Positions 17,668 to 26,997 of a stretch of 64,000 nucleotides of DNA are shown one piece after another. Source of the stretch: SAR324 cluster bacterium (lineage in GTDB: Bacteria > SAR324 > NAC60-12); NCBI GenBank assembly GCA_014382365.1, contig JACNJW010000054.1:1-64000 (forward strand), read 5' to 3'. The translations under genes and the position numbers were made by a program. Position 1 is the first letter of the stretch. Each line of letters opens with the position of its first letter. The notes under the pieces are model-generated. The model saw only the letters and a list, made by a program, of their open reading frames with translations, ran no database searches and was not told where the DNA came from.

Positions 17668-20319
17668 CTATGATTCAGTTTGTAATGGTGAAAGCTTAAA
17701 AAGGTTGGGTAGTGTTACTGCTAATGCCGGCAGTAAAATCAATGTTGCCAGTGCACTGATATTCAGTGTCAGCCATATCATCCAGCTCAAGGTAACTAAT
17801 GGTAAAAACTCAGAAACACTTAAAGCAAGAAATCCAAATCCGACTGTGACAGCATTTGCAGTAATTGCTTTTCCACTGCGCCTGACAGTTTTAGAAATTG
17901 CTGCCTGCAGATCAACACCCCGTGCTGTTTCCCGAAACAAACGTGACAGGTAATGAATGCTGTAATCGACACCAATTCCAATCACAATACTGCTGACAAG
18001 TGCTGTACCAATATCTAGATGTACACCAAATAAACCCATGACTCCAAAATTAAACAATACTGTAAAAACCAGAGGAATCACTCCCAGCAAACCTCTGAAA
18101 AATGAACGAAATATTAATGCCAGCATCAACAGAACTGCCAGCATTGAACCTGTCAAACTTCTTATTTGACTGCTGACCACTTCATTGCTTGTTGCAACAT
18201 TAATCGGCACCATTCCTCTTGAAGAAATATTAAAATCCGGTGGAAAATGAACTGCAGCAAAATTTTCAATGCGGTTCAACAGTTCTTCTTCTTCACTTGT
18301 TGAATTTGAACTGATGTTGACTGATAAATTTAAATTATTGTATTCGCTGTCTACAACATCAGAAAGCACCTCACCACCTGAGTTTTCATAAAGTACCAGA
18401 TATTGTGCAACTAAGTCGCGTCCACTAACTTCGCTTTTAACAGTACGTTTGTCAGTTAGACCATTATTCTCAAAATTTTCTTCAAATTCAATAACTTCAA
18501 GCACTTGTGGCAGACGATTGTATTCAGTCCTATTTTCATTGAAAGCAAAACTGATGCGTTTAATCAAATCAACCAGTGAGAATGTACGTTTAACACCTTT
18601 CTCTTTTGCTAAATATTGCTGAAACTCTTCCACCAGCTTCAGGTTTTTCGGATTTTTCCAGGCCTCTTCTTCATTATTTTTGTTGATCACAATGTTTATA
18701 GTACGGCTGCCTGACATTTTTTGCATAGCACGATTTGCAATGATGAAAGGAGCATCCGCTTGAAAATAACTTTCGAGACTACTTTCCACTTTAACCTGCA
18801 TTAAGCCATAAACTGAAAGTGTGGAAATTATTAAAGTCCCAAGTATAATTAACCGTGCACTCTTCAAGACCCAGGCTGTCATACCGTCCAAAAACTTTTG
18901 AAACAGTCGATCCATAAAATTTTCCTGATGCACCCCGCTGGCTGATGTAGTAGTGGATTGATTATGATCACGAACTTCTACTTCTTTTTCCGGAAGAATC
19001 ATTAGTAAGGCTGGAATAAACAACAGTGAGAGCACCATGGCCAGCAAGGTTCCGACTGCCACAAATATCCCAAAAGTAAGTATGGGTATAATGTCACTGA
19101 CAGTAAGTGAAAGAAAACCGACTGCTGTTGTGATTGAAGTCATCGTAACCGGCAGTGCTAATTTATCCAGCATCAGGCAGACAGCTTTTTCACGGGGATG
19201 TCCTTCTAAACGGTTGTCACGGTATTCAGAAAACATGTGAATACCATCTGCTACCCCAATCGAAATCAGAAATACAGGTAAAGCAGAGGTTATCGTATTC
19301 AATGGAACTTCAAACAGCACCATCAAGGCCATAGTGAATAGTATTGAAAATCCAACCACAATCATGGGAACGGCAACACCACTTGGCCTCCTGAAAGTAA
19401 GCCAGAGAAAAAATACTGCCAGTAAAGCTACAAAGGGGAAAAAGCGTTTAGTATCCTGGTCTATCACTGTACGCAGAGTAGCTGCCACAATGGGAAAACC
19501 AGCAATATAATGTTTTTCTTCTCCGCTTATTTCCTCAAAAACCCGTTCCAGGGCTAAATATATTGCATATAGATTCTCTGAATCATCCTCGTCTGTTGCG
19601 AGTTCAACAAAAATTCCGGTCCGCTGTCCATCGTCGCTGAAGAGATAATTCCGGAACAGTTCATTAGCTGATACCTGATTCCACAAACTATTCATTTCAT
19701 ACTTTGTTTGCGGAATTTCAGCAAATATTGGTTCAATCGACAAACCGTCTTTTGTTCCCAGAATATCATCTGTATTTGCAAGCGACTGCACTTCTACTAC
19801 TGGATTTGAACGCACTTCCAGATTACGGATTATCTTATTCAATTCCGGTGTCCAGAGGCCTTCATTTTCCAGCGATTCCCGAACTTCATCAAACTCCAGC
19901 CAGAACATTTCATCAAGTCCTGCTATTTTATTTGGTATTATTCTCTGCAGTTGCTCACCAATATTTCCTGTTGTTTTTGCTGCAACATCATTCAGCACAG
20001 CAAGGTCTTCCTGAGTAATTAACTTTAAATTTTCGATTGCAACCGTCAAGCGCCTGATTCGTTCTAAAGTACTAGCTTTAAAAATCGTGTCTTTTGCTTC
20101 CAGCATAATAAAAACACCGGGATTGGTGCCGGTGAAGTCTTCCCTCAACAGTTCCATTGCCTGTCGTGCAGGGTGGTTGACCGGCAACAGATGGGGACTG
20201 GGGTCATTTTTAATAAATATCAAACTTGGAAGAACTGCTACACCCAGTAGAAGAGTTAACAGAATAATTCGTTTTGGATGATGAACAACCCAGCCTTCAA
20301 TTAATTGTAATAGTTTCAA
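17668..20319 (-). CDS. RND-superfamily exporter (MMPL/SSD type)
   Basis: The 883-residue protein has the duplicated RND layout: one N-terminal helix, a large extracytoplasmic loop, five or six helices with a sterol-sensing-like region (G-V-A-D-G-I-H-M-F-S-E-Y), then a second copy (helix near 470, loop, helices with G-I-G-V-D-Y-S-I-H-Y). Charged residues sit inside both helix bundles, as in proton-driven exporters. This size and the lack of adjacent membrane-fusion or outer-membrane genes point to the MMPL/HpnN-like branch, which exports lipids or hydrophobic molecules. The first codon is TTG with no strong ribosome site. It is the first gene of the nine-gene Bat operon. Confidence 0.85.
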   Translation of the reverse strand: MKLLQLIEGWVVHHPKRIILLTLLLGVAVLPSLIFIKNDPSPHLLPVNHPARQAMELLREDFTGTNPGVFIMLEAKDTIFKASTLERIRRLTVAIENLKLITQEDLAVLNDVAAKTTGNIGEQLQRIIPNKIAGLDEMFWLEFDEVRESLENEGLWTPELNKIIRNLEVRSNPVVEVQSLANTDDILGTKDGLSIEPIFAEIPQTKYEMNSLWNQVSANELFRNYLFSDDGQRTGIFVELATDEDDSENLYAIYLALERVFEEISGEEKHYIAGFPIVAATLRTVIDQDTKRFFPFVALLAVFFLWLTFRRPSGVAVPMIVVGFSILFTMALMVLFEVPLNTITSALPVFLISIGVADGIHMFSEYRDNRLEGHPREKAVCLMLDKLALPVTMTSITTAVGFLSLTVSDIIPILTFGIFVAVGTLLAMVLSLLFIPALLMILPEKEVEVRDHNQSTTTSASGVHQENFMDRLFQKFLDGMTAWVLKSARLIILGTLIISTLSVYGLMQVKVESSLESYFQADAPFIIANRAMQKMSGSRTINIVINKNNEEEAWKNPKNLKLVEEFQQYLAKEKGVKRTFSLVDLIKRISFAFNENRTEYNRLPQVLEVIEFEENFENNGLTDKRTVKSEVSGRDLVAQYLVLYENSGGEVLSDVVDSEYNNLNLSVNISSNSTSEEEELLNRIENFAAVHFPPDFNISSRGMVPINVATSNEVVSSQIRSLTGSMLAVLLMLALIFRSFFRGLLGVIPLVFTVLFNFGVMGLFGVHLDIGTALVSSIVIGIGVDYSIHYLSRLFRETARGVDLQAAISKTVRRSGKAITANAVTVGFGFLALSVSEFLPLVTLSWMIWLTLNISALATLILLPALAVTLPNLFKLSPLQTES

Positions 20320-20695
20320 TTTTGATTCTTTGAAATAGATGTGATGTTGTTTTTATGGTCCTTGATGATAATCGTTCTCCTAGAGATTTTTTTAAAAATA
20401 ATACAAATTTTTCATTCTTAATTTCCAAATTGAACATAAAGACTACTTTTGAGTAGAACCAATTACTTATCATAAGTAATTTTTAGCTTAAATATTTTAG
20501 CAATTAATTAGTCCAACAGGCAAGCAGTGATATTGCTTATGCACTAATGTTTTAGTTGTTATACAGCTTTCTAAGTTTGATTATCTGTTTCAATTGGATT
20601 AGGATAAGCAACAAGAAATAACTAATCAGGAAGCTTCCCAATTATTAAGTCCGTTAGTAAGCTTTCTATTGAACATGTTTACAAAATAACAACTA
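20320..20695. other. intergenic region between two divergent operons
   Basis: The 376 bp hold the promoters of the minus-strand RND/Bat operon and the plus-strand argD-gmd genes. It is A/T-rich. The only structure I can support is the inverted repeat at 20461-20481. No small gene or RNA is evident. Confidence 0.5.
20461..20481. promoter_or_regulatory. 9-bp inverted repeat, candidate operator
   Basis: AATTACTTA and TAAGTAATT flank the three-base centre TCA. It lies roughly midway between two divergently transcribed operons, where no transcript should need to end, so an operator for a dimeric repressor (MarR-type sites look like this) is likelier than a terminator. It is followed by TTTT on the plus strand, so a weak terminator cannot be excluded. 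Confidence 0.4.
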
Positions 20696-22279
20696 ATGCT
20701 GCTTGAAGAACAACTTCCCAGAATCCAGAAACTTATCAAGGAGAAGCTTGGTACTTTGCCAAACGAAGCACTGCAGAATGAAGTTGTGATGCAGACTGCT
20801 TTCCGTCGATTGTATCTGGCATTGCCACGGATGATCCGTCTGGCAGTTGGAGAACAAAAATTTGTTGAATTTTGTATGGCTAACAGAGATAGATTGTTGA
20901 ATTTTGGTGGTGCTGTTTCGGAAAAATTTTCTGAGGCAACAGGCACTAAGGCAGAATCTAACAAGAAAACTGCCCGAAAGGATGCTGAATTAGAATTATA
21001 TAACAACAATAACACAGCCGAATTGCTGGATACTGCAAGCAGAGTTTTTTTACCAACTTATGCTCCAAACCTGATTTTGACCCACAGTCTAGGTGCCAGA
21101 GTATGGGACAGTAACGGTAAAGAATATCTCGATCTTGGAGCAGGCATTTCAGTTAACAGTCTGGGACACAACAATGCTGAACTTGTGCAGGCACTCACTG
21201 CACAAGCAGGTAAAATATGGCACACTACAAATCTGTACCTCACAGAACCAGCGATTAGACTTGCTGAAGAATTAGTTTCAGCCTCGTTTGCAGATCGTAT
21301 TTTTTTCTGTAACTCAGGTGCAGAAGCCAATGAAGCTGCCATTAAAATTGCACGAAAATTTTCAAGTTTGAATCATCCTGAGGAAAAACGTGAAATTCTG
21401 ACTTTTGAAGGTTCATTTCACGGCCGGACTTTAGCAACTGTTACAGCAACTGCACAGCCAAAATATCAAGCAGGTTTTGAGCCGCTTCCAGGAGGTTTCC
21501 GCTACTGTCCATTTAATGATTTTGAGGCAGCAGAGAAAATGATTGGACCAAAAACATGTGCAGTCATGATTGAACCGATCCAGGGTGAAGGTGGTGTTAA
21601 TCCAGTTAAAAACGGGTTTTTATCACATTTGCGGGAACTCTGTGACCAGCACGGGGTCTTACTTATTTTTGATGAAATTCAATCTGGAATGGGTCGGACC
21701 GGAAAATTATTCGGTTACCAATGGGAAGAGACTGATGTTCAAAATCAACCGGAAGATACTATTAAACAATTGATTCCGGATATTGTGACCATGGCCAAAG
21801 CTCTGGGAGGTGGACTGCCGATAGGCGCAATGCTCTGCACAGAAAAGGTGGCACAAACCTTCAAGCCAGGTGATCACGGAACAACTTTCGGTGGAAATCC
21901 TGTTGTGACTGCAGTTGCCGGTGCGGCTTTTAGAATGATTAACACACCGGAAATGATGGCACAAGTTCAGCAAAAAGGTGAAATCATCAGAAAGCATCTG
22001 GAAATACTCAACGAAGAACTAAGTTTATTTGAAACAATTCGCGGTCGAGGATTGATGCTTGGGGCCGTGCTCTCTAAAGCCTGGCAGGGCAAGGGCGCAG
22101 CAATGGTTTCAGCATGTCAGCAGCAAGGAGTACTGCTATTAGTTGCCGGTCCCAACGTACTCAGATTTTTACCACCGCTAAATATTTCAACTAAAGAACT
22201 GCAAACTGCCTTGGAACTTGTCAGCAAAGCCCTGAAAATACTGCATACGGAAACGCTGGCAAATACTGCACACAGATAA
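20696..22279 (+). CDS. argD: acetylornithine aminotransferase family protein with an extra N-terminal domain
   Basis: Residues about 115-515 are a class III PLP aminotransferase: [40 protein letters not shown] and the PLP lysine in M-A-K-A-L-G-G-G. This matches ArgD (N-acetylornithine aminotransferase, arginine synthesis), though related ornithine or succinylornithine enzymes are hard to separate. ArgD is normally about 400 residues; this one has about 110 more at the N-terminus, predicted helical and then polar ([11 protein letters not shown]). The extension looks like real coding sequence. No ribosome site is clear at ATG 20696. It precedes gmd by 32 bp. Confidence 0.82.
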   Translation: MLLEEQLPRIQKLIKEKLGTLPNEALQNEVVMQTAFRRLYLALPRMIRLAVGEQKFVEFCMANRDRLLNFGGAVSEKFSEATGTKAESNKKTARKDAELELYNNNNTAELLDTASRVFLPTYAPNLILTHSLGARVWDSNGKEYLDLGAGISVNSLGHNNAELVQALTAQAGKIWHTTNLYLTEPAIRLAEELVSASFADRIFFCNSGAEANEAAIKIARKFSSLNHPEEKREILTFEGSFHGRTLATVTATAQPKYQAGFEPLPGGFRYCPFNDFEAAEKMIGPKTCAVMIEPIQGEGGVNPVKNGFLSHLRELCDQHGVLLIFDEIQSGMGRTGKLFGYQWEETDVQNQPEDTIKQLIPDIVTMAKALGGGLPIGAMLCTEKVAQTFKPGDHGTTFGGNPVVTAVAGAAFRMINTPEMMAQVQQKGEIIRKHLEILNEELSLFETIRGRGLMLGAVLSKAWQGKGAAMVSACQQQGVLLLVAGPNVLRFLPPLNISTKELQTALELVSKALKILHTETLANTAHR

Positions 22280-22311
22280 CTTTACAATTTAAGAAAGAGA
22301 AATATCAAAAA

Positions 22312-23403
22312 ATGGAAAAAGTAGCATTTATTACCGGCATTACCGGTCAGGACGGAGCTTATTTGGCTGAACTTCTGCTCAAAAAAGGGTACATAGTACA
22401 CGGACTAAAAAGACGTTCCTCCAGTTTTAATACAGGTAGAATAGACCATTTGTATCAGGATCCTCATATCAGCAAAAGAAATTTTATTTTACACCATGGA
22501 GATTTAACTGATTCAACTAATTTGATCAGAATTATTCAGGAAGTTCAACCAGATGAAATTTATAATCTTGCTGCACAAAGTCATGTACAGGTTTCTTTTG
22601 AAACACCAGAATACACTGCCAATGCAGATGCACTTGGAACTTTAAGGATACTCGAAGCCATCAGGCTTTTGGGCATGGTTGAGAAAACCAAGTTTTACCA
22701 GGCCTCTACCAGTGAGTTATATGGAATGGTACAGGAAATTCCTCAAACTGAAAAAACACCTTTTTATCCACGTTCACCTTATGCAGTAGCCAAGCTCTAC
22801 GGCTACTGGATCACAATTAATTATCGTGAGGCCTATAATATCTTTGCCTGCAATGGAATACTTTTCAATCATGAATCTCCAGTACGCGGAGAAACATTTG
22901 TCACCAGAAAAATCACCCGTGCTGCAGCAAGAATCTCGCTTGGCACACAGGAGCAGGTTTACCTTGGTAATCTCGATGCCAAACGTGACTGGGGCCATGC
23001 CAGTGACTTTGTAGAAGGAATGTGGAGAATTATGCAACAGGAAAACCCAGAAGACTTCGTGTTGGCAACAGGTGTTACAACAACAATTAGGGAATTTACT
23101 GAAAGTGCTTTTGCTGAAGTCGGAATAGTTCTGGAATGGTCAGGCTACGGCGTTGATGAAATTGGCAGAGATGTAAAGTCCGGCAAGACTGTTGTTTCAG
23201 TTGATCCCGCATACTTCCGGCCGACTGAGGTTGACTTACTGATTGGTGATGCTGCTAAAGCTAGAGAAATACTGGGTTGGATTCCGAAGTATAATCTACA
23301 GCAAATGATTGTAGAAATGATTGCTGCAGATTTAGAAGAGGCCCGTAAAGATCAGCACTTACAAAGTGCAGGTTTTCAGTCAAATGTTGTTCGTGAGGAT
23401 TAA
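22312..23403 (+). CDS. gmd: GDP-mannose 4,6-dehydratase
   Basis: The 363-residue protein is a short-chain dehydrogenase-fold sugar nucleotide enzyme. It has the NADP-binding [21 protein letters not shown] that is diagnostic for Gmd, the catalytic A-S-T-S-E-L-Y-G, and Y-A-V-A-K (Y-x3-K). It converts GDP-mannose to GDP-4-keto-6-deoxymannose, the precursor of GDP-fucose, GDP-rhamnose and GDP-perosamine for surface polysaccharides. Length is normal. No other polysaccharide genes are nearby, so its linkage to argD appears accidental. Confidence 0.95.
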   Translation: MEKVAFITGITGQDGAYLAELLLKKGYIVHGLKRRSSSFNTGRIDHLYQDPHISKRNFILHHGDLTDSTNLIRIIQEVQPDEIYNLAAQSHVQVSFETPEYTANADALGTLRILEAIRLLGMVEKTKFYQASTSELYGMVQEIPQTEKTPFYPRSPYAVAKLYGYWITINYREAYNIFACNGILFNHESPVRGETFVTRKITRAAARISLGTQEQVYLGNLDAKRDWGHASDFVEGMWRIMQQENPEDFVLATGVTTTIREFTESAFAEVGIVLEWSGYGVDEIGRDVKSGKTVVSVDPAYFRPTEVDLLIGDAAKAREILGWIPKYNLQQMIVEMIAADLEEARKDQHLQSAGFQSNVVRED

Positions 23404-23529
23404 AGATATTTTAATGACTCAGGAATAAAATATTGAGTTGCTGAAGCAAAGGTTTGAGCTTCACCCTGGCTGCAAGACTCTCAATCAGAAACATGACGCT
23501 AAGCTAAGTTTAATATGCTATGACTGCAG

Positions 23530-23574
23530 ATTGGTAAATTCACCAATTGACACATGATTGCGAACCTCTATACT
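23530..23574 (+). promoter_or_regulatory. sigma70 promoter with adjoining inverted repeat, for the Pit operon
   Basis: TTGACA (23547-23552) and TATACT (23569-23574) with a 16-bp spacer form a near-consensus promoter, about 80 bp before the DUF47 start. An inverted repeat, ATTGGT-n6-ACCAAT (23530-23547), touches the -35 box and could bind a regulator. I see no convincing Pho box. Confidence 0.6.
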
Positions 23575-23652
23575 AAAGCTATTTTAATAGTAATATTCTC
23601 GCTTTGTGTCTTCAGAATTAATTTTGCAACAAAAACCATGTAAGAAGGTTTT

Positions 23653-24327
23653 ATGATTAATATCAGTTCAATGTTTGCCAAGTCCCCTTTTAAACCGCTG
23701 CGGGATCACATGGACAAAGTGGTTGAGAGTGTCGTTCCTCTGAAAGACTTTTTTGAAGCACTGCATCAACAGGACTTTGTGAAAGTTAAAGAAATTCAGC
23801 AACAAATATCACTTGCTGAAGAAGAAGCAGATCTAATCAAGAACGAAGTGCGCAATCATCTTCCTCGTAATATTTTCATGCCCATTAATCGCCGGGACTT
23901 ACTGGAAATGCTTGACATGCAGGACACAATTGCAGATGTGGCAGAGGACATTGTTAATTTGTTGACTCTCAGGAAAATGTGCCTGCCCACTGATTTATGT
24001 CAGGACTTGATTCAGTTTGTGGAAAAAGCTCAACAAGTCTGCTACATGGCACAAGGTCTGTCACAAGAATTTGGTGATGTGCTTGAATCAGGATTTGGAA
24101 GGCATGAAATAGATAAATTATTAAAAATGATTGATGAGGTTTCATCTGCAGAAACAGAAGCAGATGATTTAGAAGATGGACTGGTACGTAAAATGTTTGA
24201 GGTGGAAAACGAAATGAAAGCTGTTGATGTGGTTTTCTGGTATCAAATATTTGAATTGATTGGTGATATTGCAGATTATTCCAAAAAAACGGGAAACCGC
24301 TTACGTTTGATGATTGCCTCAAATTAA
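23653..24327 (+). CDS. DUF47/PhoU-like phosphate transport accessory protein
   Basis: The 224-residue all-helical protein matches the TIGR00153/DUF47 family: an N-terminal S-P-F-K-P-L-R-D-H-M region, conserved acidic helices (E-E-E-A-D-L-I-K), and M-P-I-N-R-R-D-L-L-E-M-L-D-M-Q-D. These PhoU-like proteins are almost always encoded just before a Pit-type phosphate transporter, as here (37 bp upstream), and are thought to modulate its activity. It begins a two-gene operon with a strong upstream promoter. Confidence 0.92.
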   Translation: MINISSMFAKSPFKPLRDHMDKVVESVVPLKDFFEALHQQDFVKVKEIQQQISLAEEEADLIKNEVRNHLPRNIFMPINRRDLLEMLDMQDTIADVAEDIVNLLTLRKMCLPTDLCQDLIQFVEKAQQVCYMAQGLSQEFGDVLESGFGRHEIDKLLKMIDEVSSAETEADDLEDGLVRKMFEVENEMKAVDVVFWYQIFELIGDIADYSKKTGNRLRLMIASN

Positions 24328-24364
24328 CTAACATTCTCATTATATATAGTAACAGAAGAGAATT

Positions 24365-25624
24365 ATGCTTGTAGAATATGGTTCAGTTTTCATAACTCTG
24401 GCTGTTGTGCTGGGGCTGTTTATGACTTGGGGTATTGGTGCAAATGATGTTGCCAATGCAATGGGAACATCTGTAGGTTCCGGAGCAATTAGTGTCAAAC
24501 AGGCTATCATAATTGCAGCAATTTTTGAGTTTTCTGGTGCTTTCCTGGCAGGAGGTCACGTCACAAAAACTATCAGAAAGGGCATCATCGATCCTACTCC
24601 AATCATGGATCAGCCTGAAATTCTGGTCTGGGGTATGTTGTCAGCACTGCTGGCAGCAGCACTTTGGTTGGCATTCGCCAGTTGGATGGGCTGGCCTGTT
24701 TCTACCACCCACAGTATCATTGGCGCAATAGTCGGTTTTGCTGTCGTCGGAATTGGAATAGATGCAGTCAACTGGTCAAAAATAGTCACAATCGTTCTCA
24801 GTTGGATCGTCTCTCCTCTTGTCGGCGGAACTTTAGCGTATTTACTGATGCGCAGTATACAAAAATATATTCTTGATTCTGACACTCCATTCCTGAACGC
24901 CAGACGTTATGCGCCTGTTTATGTTTTTCTCGTAGGTTTTTTGCTTTCACTTGTAACAATTTTCAAAGGTTTGAAACACTTGAATATTGAATTAAGTCTG
25001 TTCCAAAGCTTCTTTTTTGCAGTATTTTTTGGAATTTTCGTAGCCGGCTTGGCACACTTTATTATCAGACGTATGCGCATGACTGCAGCAGAAAGTATAC
25101 ATGATCAATTTACTCAAATAGAGAAAATATTTGGTATCATGATGATTTTTACCGCCAGTGCAATGGCTTTTGCGCACGGTTCAAATGATGTTGCAAATGG
25201 TATTGGACCAATGGCTGCAGTTGTCAGTGTTGTAGAAAGCGGTGGTGAAATGGCTCAAAAATCCAACCTGCCACTCTGGATTCTGCTGACAGGCGGTGTC
25301 GGTATTATTCTTGGTTTGTCGACTTTGGGGTACCGTGTGATGCAGACAATTGGCAGCAAAATTACAGAACTTGTACCTACGCGCGGTTTCTCTGCTGAGC
25401 TTGCTGCGGCAGCTACTGTCGTAATTGCCTCGAGAACAGGGATTCCTGTTTCTACCACTCAAATTGCAGTAGGCGCCGTAATGGGTGTCGGACTGGCTCG
25501 TGGAATAGGTGCTTTGGATCTGCGGGTAGTGGGCGGTATTTTTATGTCATGGGTAATAACTCTGCCCGTTGGCGCTCTCCTCTCTATATTTTTCTTTTAC
25601 TTTTTTCGAGGTGTCTTTCTTTAA
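24365..25624 (+). CDS. Pit-type inorganic phosphate transporter
   Basis: The 419-residue protein has about ten membrane helices and both copies of the PHO-4 signature: G-A-N-D-V-A-N-A-M-G-T-S-V-G-S near the N-terminus and H-G-S-N-D-V-A-N-G-I-G-P in the second half, plus the paired P-V-S-T-T-H/P-V-S-T-T-Q loops. It transports phosphate (usually as a metal-phosphate complex, with protons or sodium) across the inner membrane. It is the second gene of the DUF47-pit operon. Convergent with trhP; the 62 bp between them hold no clear terminator. Confidence 0.94.
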   Translation: MLVEYGSVFITLAVVLGLFMTWGIGANDVANAMGTSVGSGAISVKQAIIIAAIFEFSGAFLAGGHVTKTIRKGIIDPTPIMDQPEILVWGMLSALLAAALWLAFASWMGWPVSTTHSIIGAIVGFAVVGIGIDAVNWSKIVTIVLSWIVSPLVGGTLAYLLMRSIQKYILDSDTPFLNARRYAPVYVFLVGFLLSLVTIFKGLKHLNIELSLFQSFFFAVFFGIFVAGLAHFIIRRMRMTAAESIHDQFTQIEKIFGIMMIFTASAMAFAHGSNDVANGIGPMAAVVSVVESGGEMAQKSNLPLWILLTGGVGIILGLSTLGYRVMQTIGSKITELVPTRGFSAELAAAATVVIASRTGIPVSTTQIAVGAVMGVGLARGIGALDLRVVGGIFMSWVITLPVGALLSIFFFYFFRGVFL

Positions 25625-25686
25625 GCAACAATAACGAGGCACAGGAAGACGACATCTAAAATGTTTCTGATAAATTAAACGATAAT

Positions 25687-26928
25687 TTAGCTGACTTTCA
25701 GACGTACTACATTAATGGGCTGAATTAGAGAGGTTCCTGAAATAAAACTGCTAGTCTCCACAACATCTGAAAATGAAAAACGTAATAGACGATTAGGCTT
25801 TGCTCTTTTCACAGGATTATTGTGTAAATCTCTCATATCCTGAGCAGATATTTCAAACACACTACCGTCAAAGCTCAACACTTCGAGCATACTGTTCTGT
25901 TCAAAAGAATTTTGAGTCAACATAGTAAGTGACTTCCCTGCATCCACTTCCATTACAGTACCAGCAATTTCATAACCGGAATTTCTCTCATTCCTCTCAC
26001 CCTGATAAACACTTGCTGCTGCTGCTCTTTTAATTAAAGAACCATCTGTGTAGCCTCTGTGTGGAATTTTTTCCAGCATTGCTGACAATTCCAATAATTT
26101 TTCAGACCATTGTTCCTCTGGTGAAGTGTTGCACCATTTTAATGCGCTGGCATAGGCACTAGTCGTTGTTGCAGCATAAAGAGGGCTTTTCATGCGCCCT
26201 TCAACTTTAATGCTGTCTACACCAGTTTTAAGAAACTTTGGCAGCAATTCAATTCCACGCAAATCTTTTGAGCTCATCAATGAACTTGGTGTACTACCAT
26301 CAACACTTTCTGAAACTGTATTACCCTTGGATACTGCAGTATAGGAAAAACGACAACTTTGGACGCATCCTCCCCGGTTACTGTCACGACCAGAAGTGTA
26401 ATTAGATATTGTACAATTTCCCGAATACGCCATGCACATAGCACCATGAATAAAGACTTCCACCTCAATTCCGGCTTCCTGCCGTATTATCCCTGCTTCT
26501 TCAAGAGAAACCTCACGTCCCAAGACAAGCCTCTTGGCACCCATTTTTTTCCAGAGTTTAGCTGCATTGAGGTTTAAACAGGATGCTTGAGTAGAGAGGT
26601 GTACGGGCAAATCAGAGTACTGCTGAACAACAGTCATCACACCCAGGTCTGAAACAATAACAGCATCTACACTTAAATCCTCCAAAAATCGCACATAATC
26701 AGGAAGAACTTGCAGTTCATTGTCATGTAAAAACGAATTCAGAGTGATGTAGGTTTTGCAGTTGTTTTGATGCGCAAAATTGATACCGACCTGCAGTTCA
26801 GCATCCGAAAAATTGTCTGACCCTCCACGCAAACTAAATTTAGGACCTGCTAAATAAACTGCATCAGCACCATACAAAACTGCTGTTTTTAATTTGGATA
26901 AATTTCCAGCAGGTGCAAGAAGTTCCAT
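25687..26928 (-). CDS. trhP: peptidase U32 family protein, probable tRNA hydroxylation protein
   Basis: The 413-residue protein begins E-L-L-A-P-A-G-N and contains the U32 signature E-V-F-I-H-G-A-M-C-M-A-Y-S-G-N-C, followed by further cysteines (G-G-C-V-Q-S-C-R) that probably hold an Fe-S cluster. Length and motif match YegQ/TrhP, which makes 5-hydroxyuridine at tRNA position 34 using prephenate; other U32 members (RlhA, UbiU/UbiV) differ in size or context. Cytoplasmic. It follows the kinase gene by 69 bp on the minus strand. Confidence 0.8.
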   Translation of the reverse strand: MELLAPAGNLSKLKTAVLYGADAVYLAGPKFSLRGGSDNFSDAELQVGINFAHQNNCKTYITLNSFLHDNELQVLPDYVRFLEDLSVDAVIVSDLGVMTVVQQYSDLPVHLSTQASCLNLNAAKLWKKMGAKRLVLGREVSLEEAGIIRQEAGIEVEVFIHGAMCMAYSGNCTISNYTSGRDSNRGGCVQSCRFSYTAVSKGNTVSESVDGSTPSSLMSSKDLRGIELLPKFLKTGVDSIKVEGRMKSPLYAATTTSAYASALKWCNTSPEEQWSEKLLELSAMLEKIPHRGYTDGSLIKRAAAASVYQGERNERNSGYEIAGTVMEVDAGKSLTMLTQNSFEQNSMLEVLSFDGSVFEISAQDMRDLHNNPVKRAKPNRLLRFSFSDVVETSSFISGTSLIQPINVVRLKVS

Positions 26929-26997
26929 GGAGTAGAAACTGGTTAGATTAATTATATTTCAGCAGGAAGACTTCAATTTCTGCTTTCTGAATCAAAC

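Noticed and set aside
20461..20481. Rho-independent terminator
   Set aside because: The stem is almost pure A/T and lies between divergent operons, where no transcript is expected to end.
20626..21015. 129-codon minus-strand frame opposite the start of argD
   Set aside because: It lies antisense to argD coding sequence, is Ser/Phe-rich as antisense frames often are, and resembles no family.
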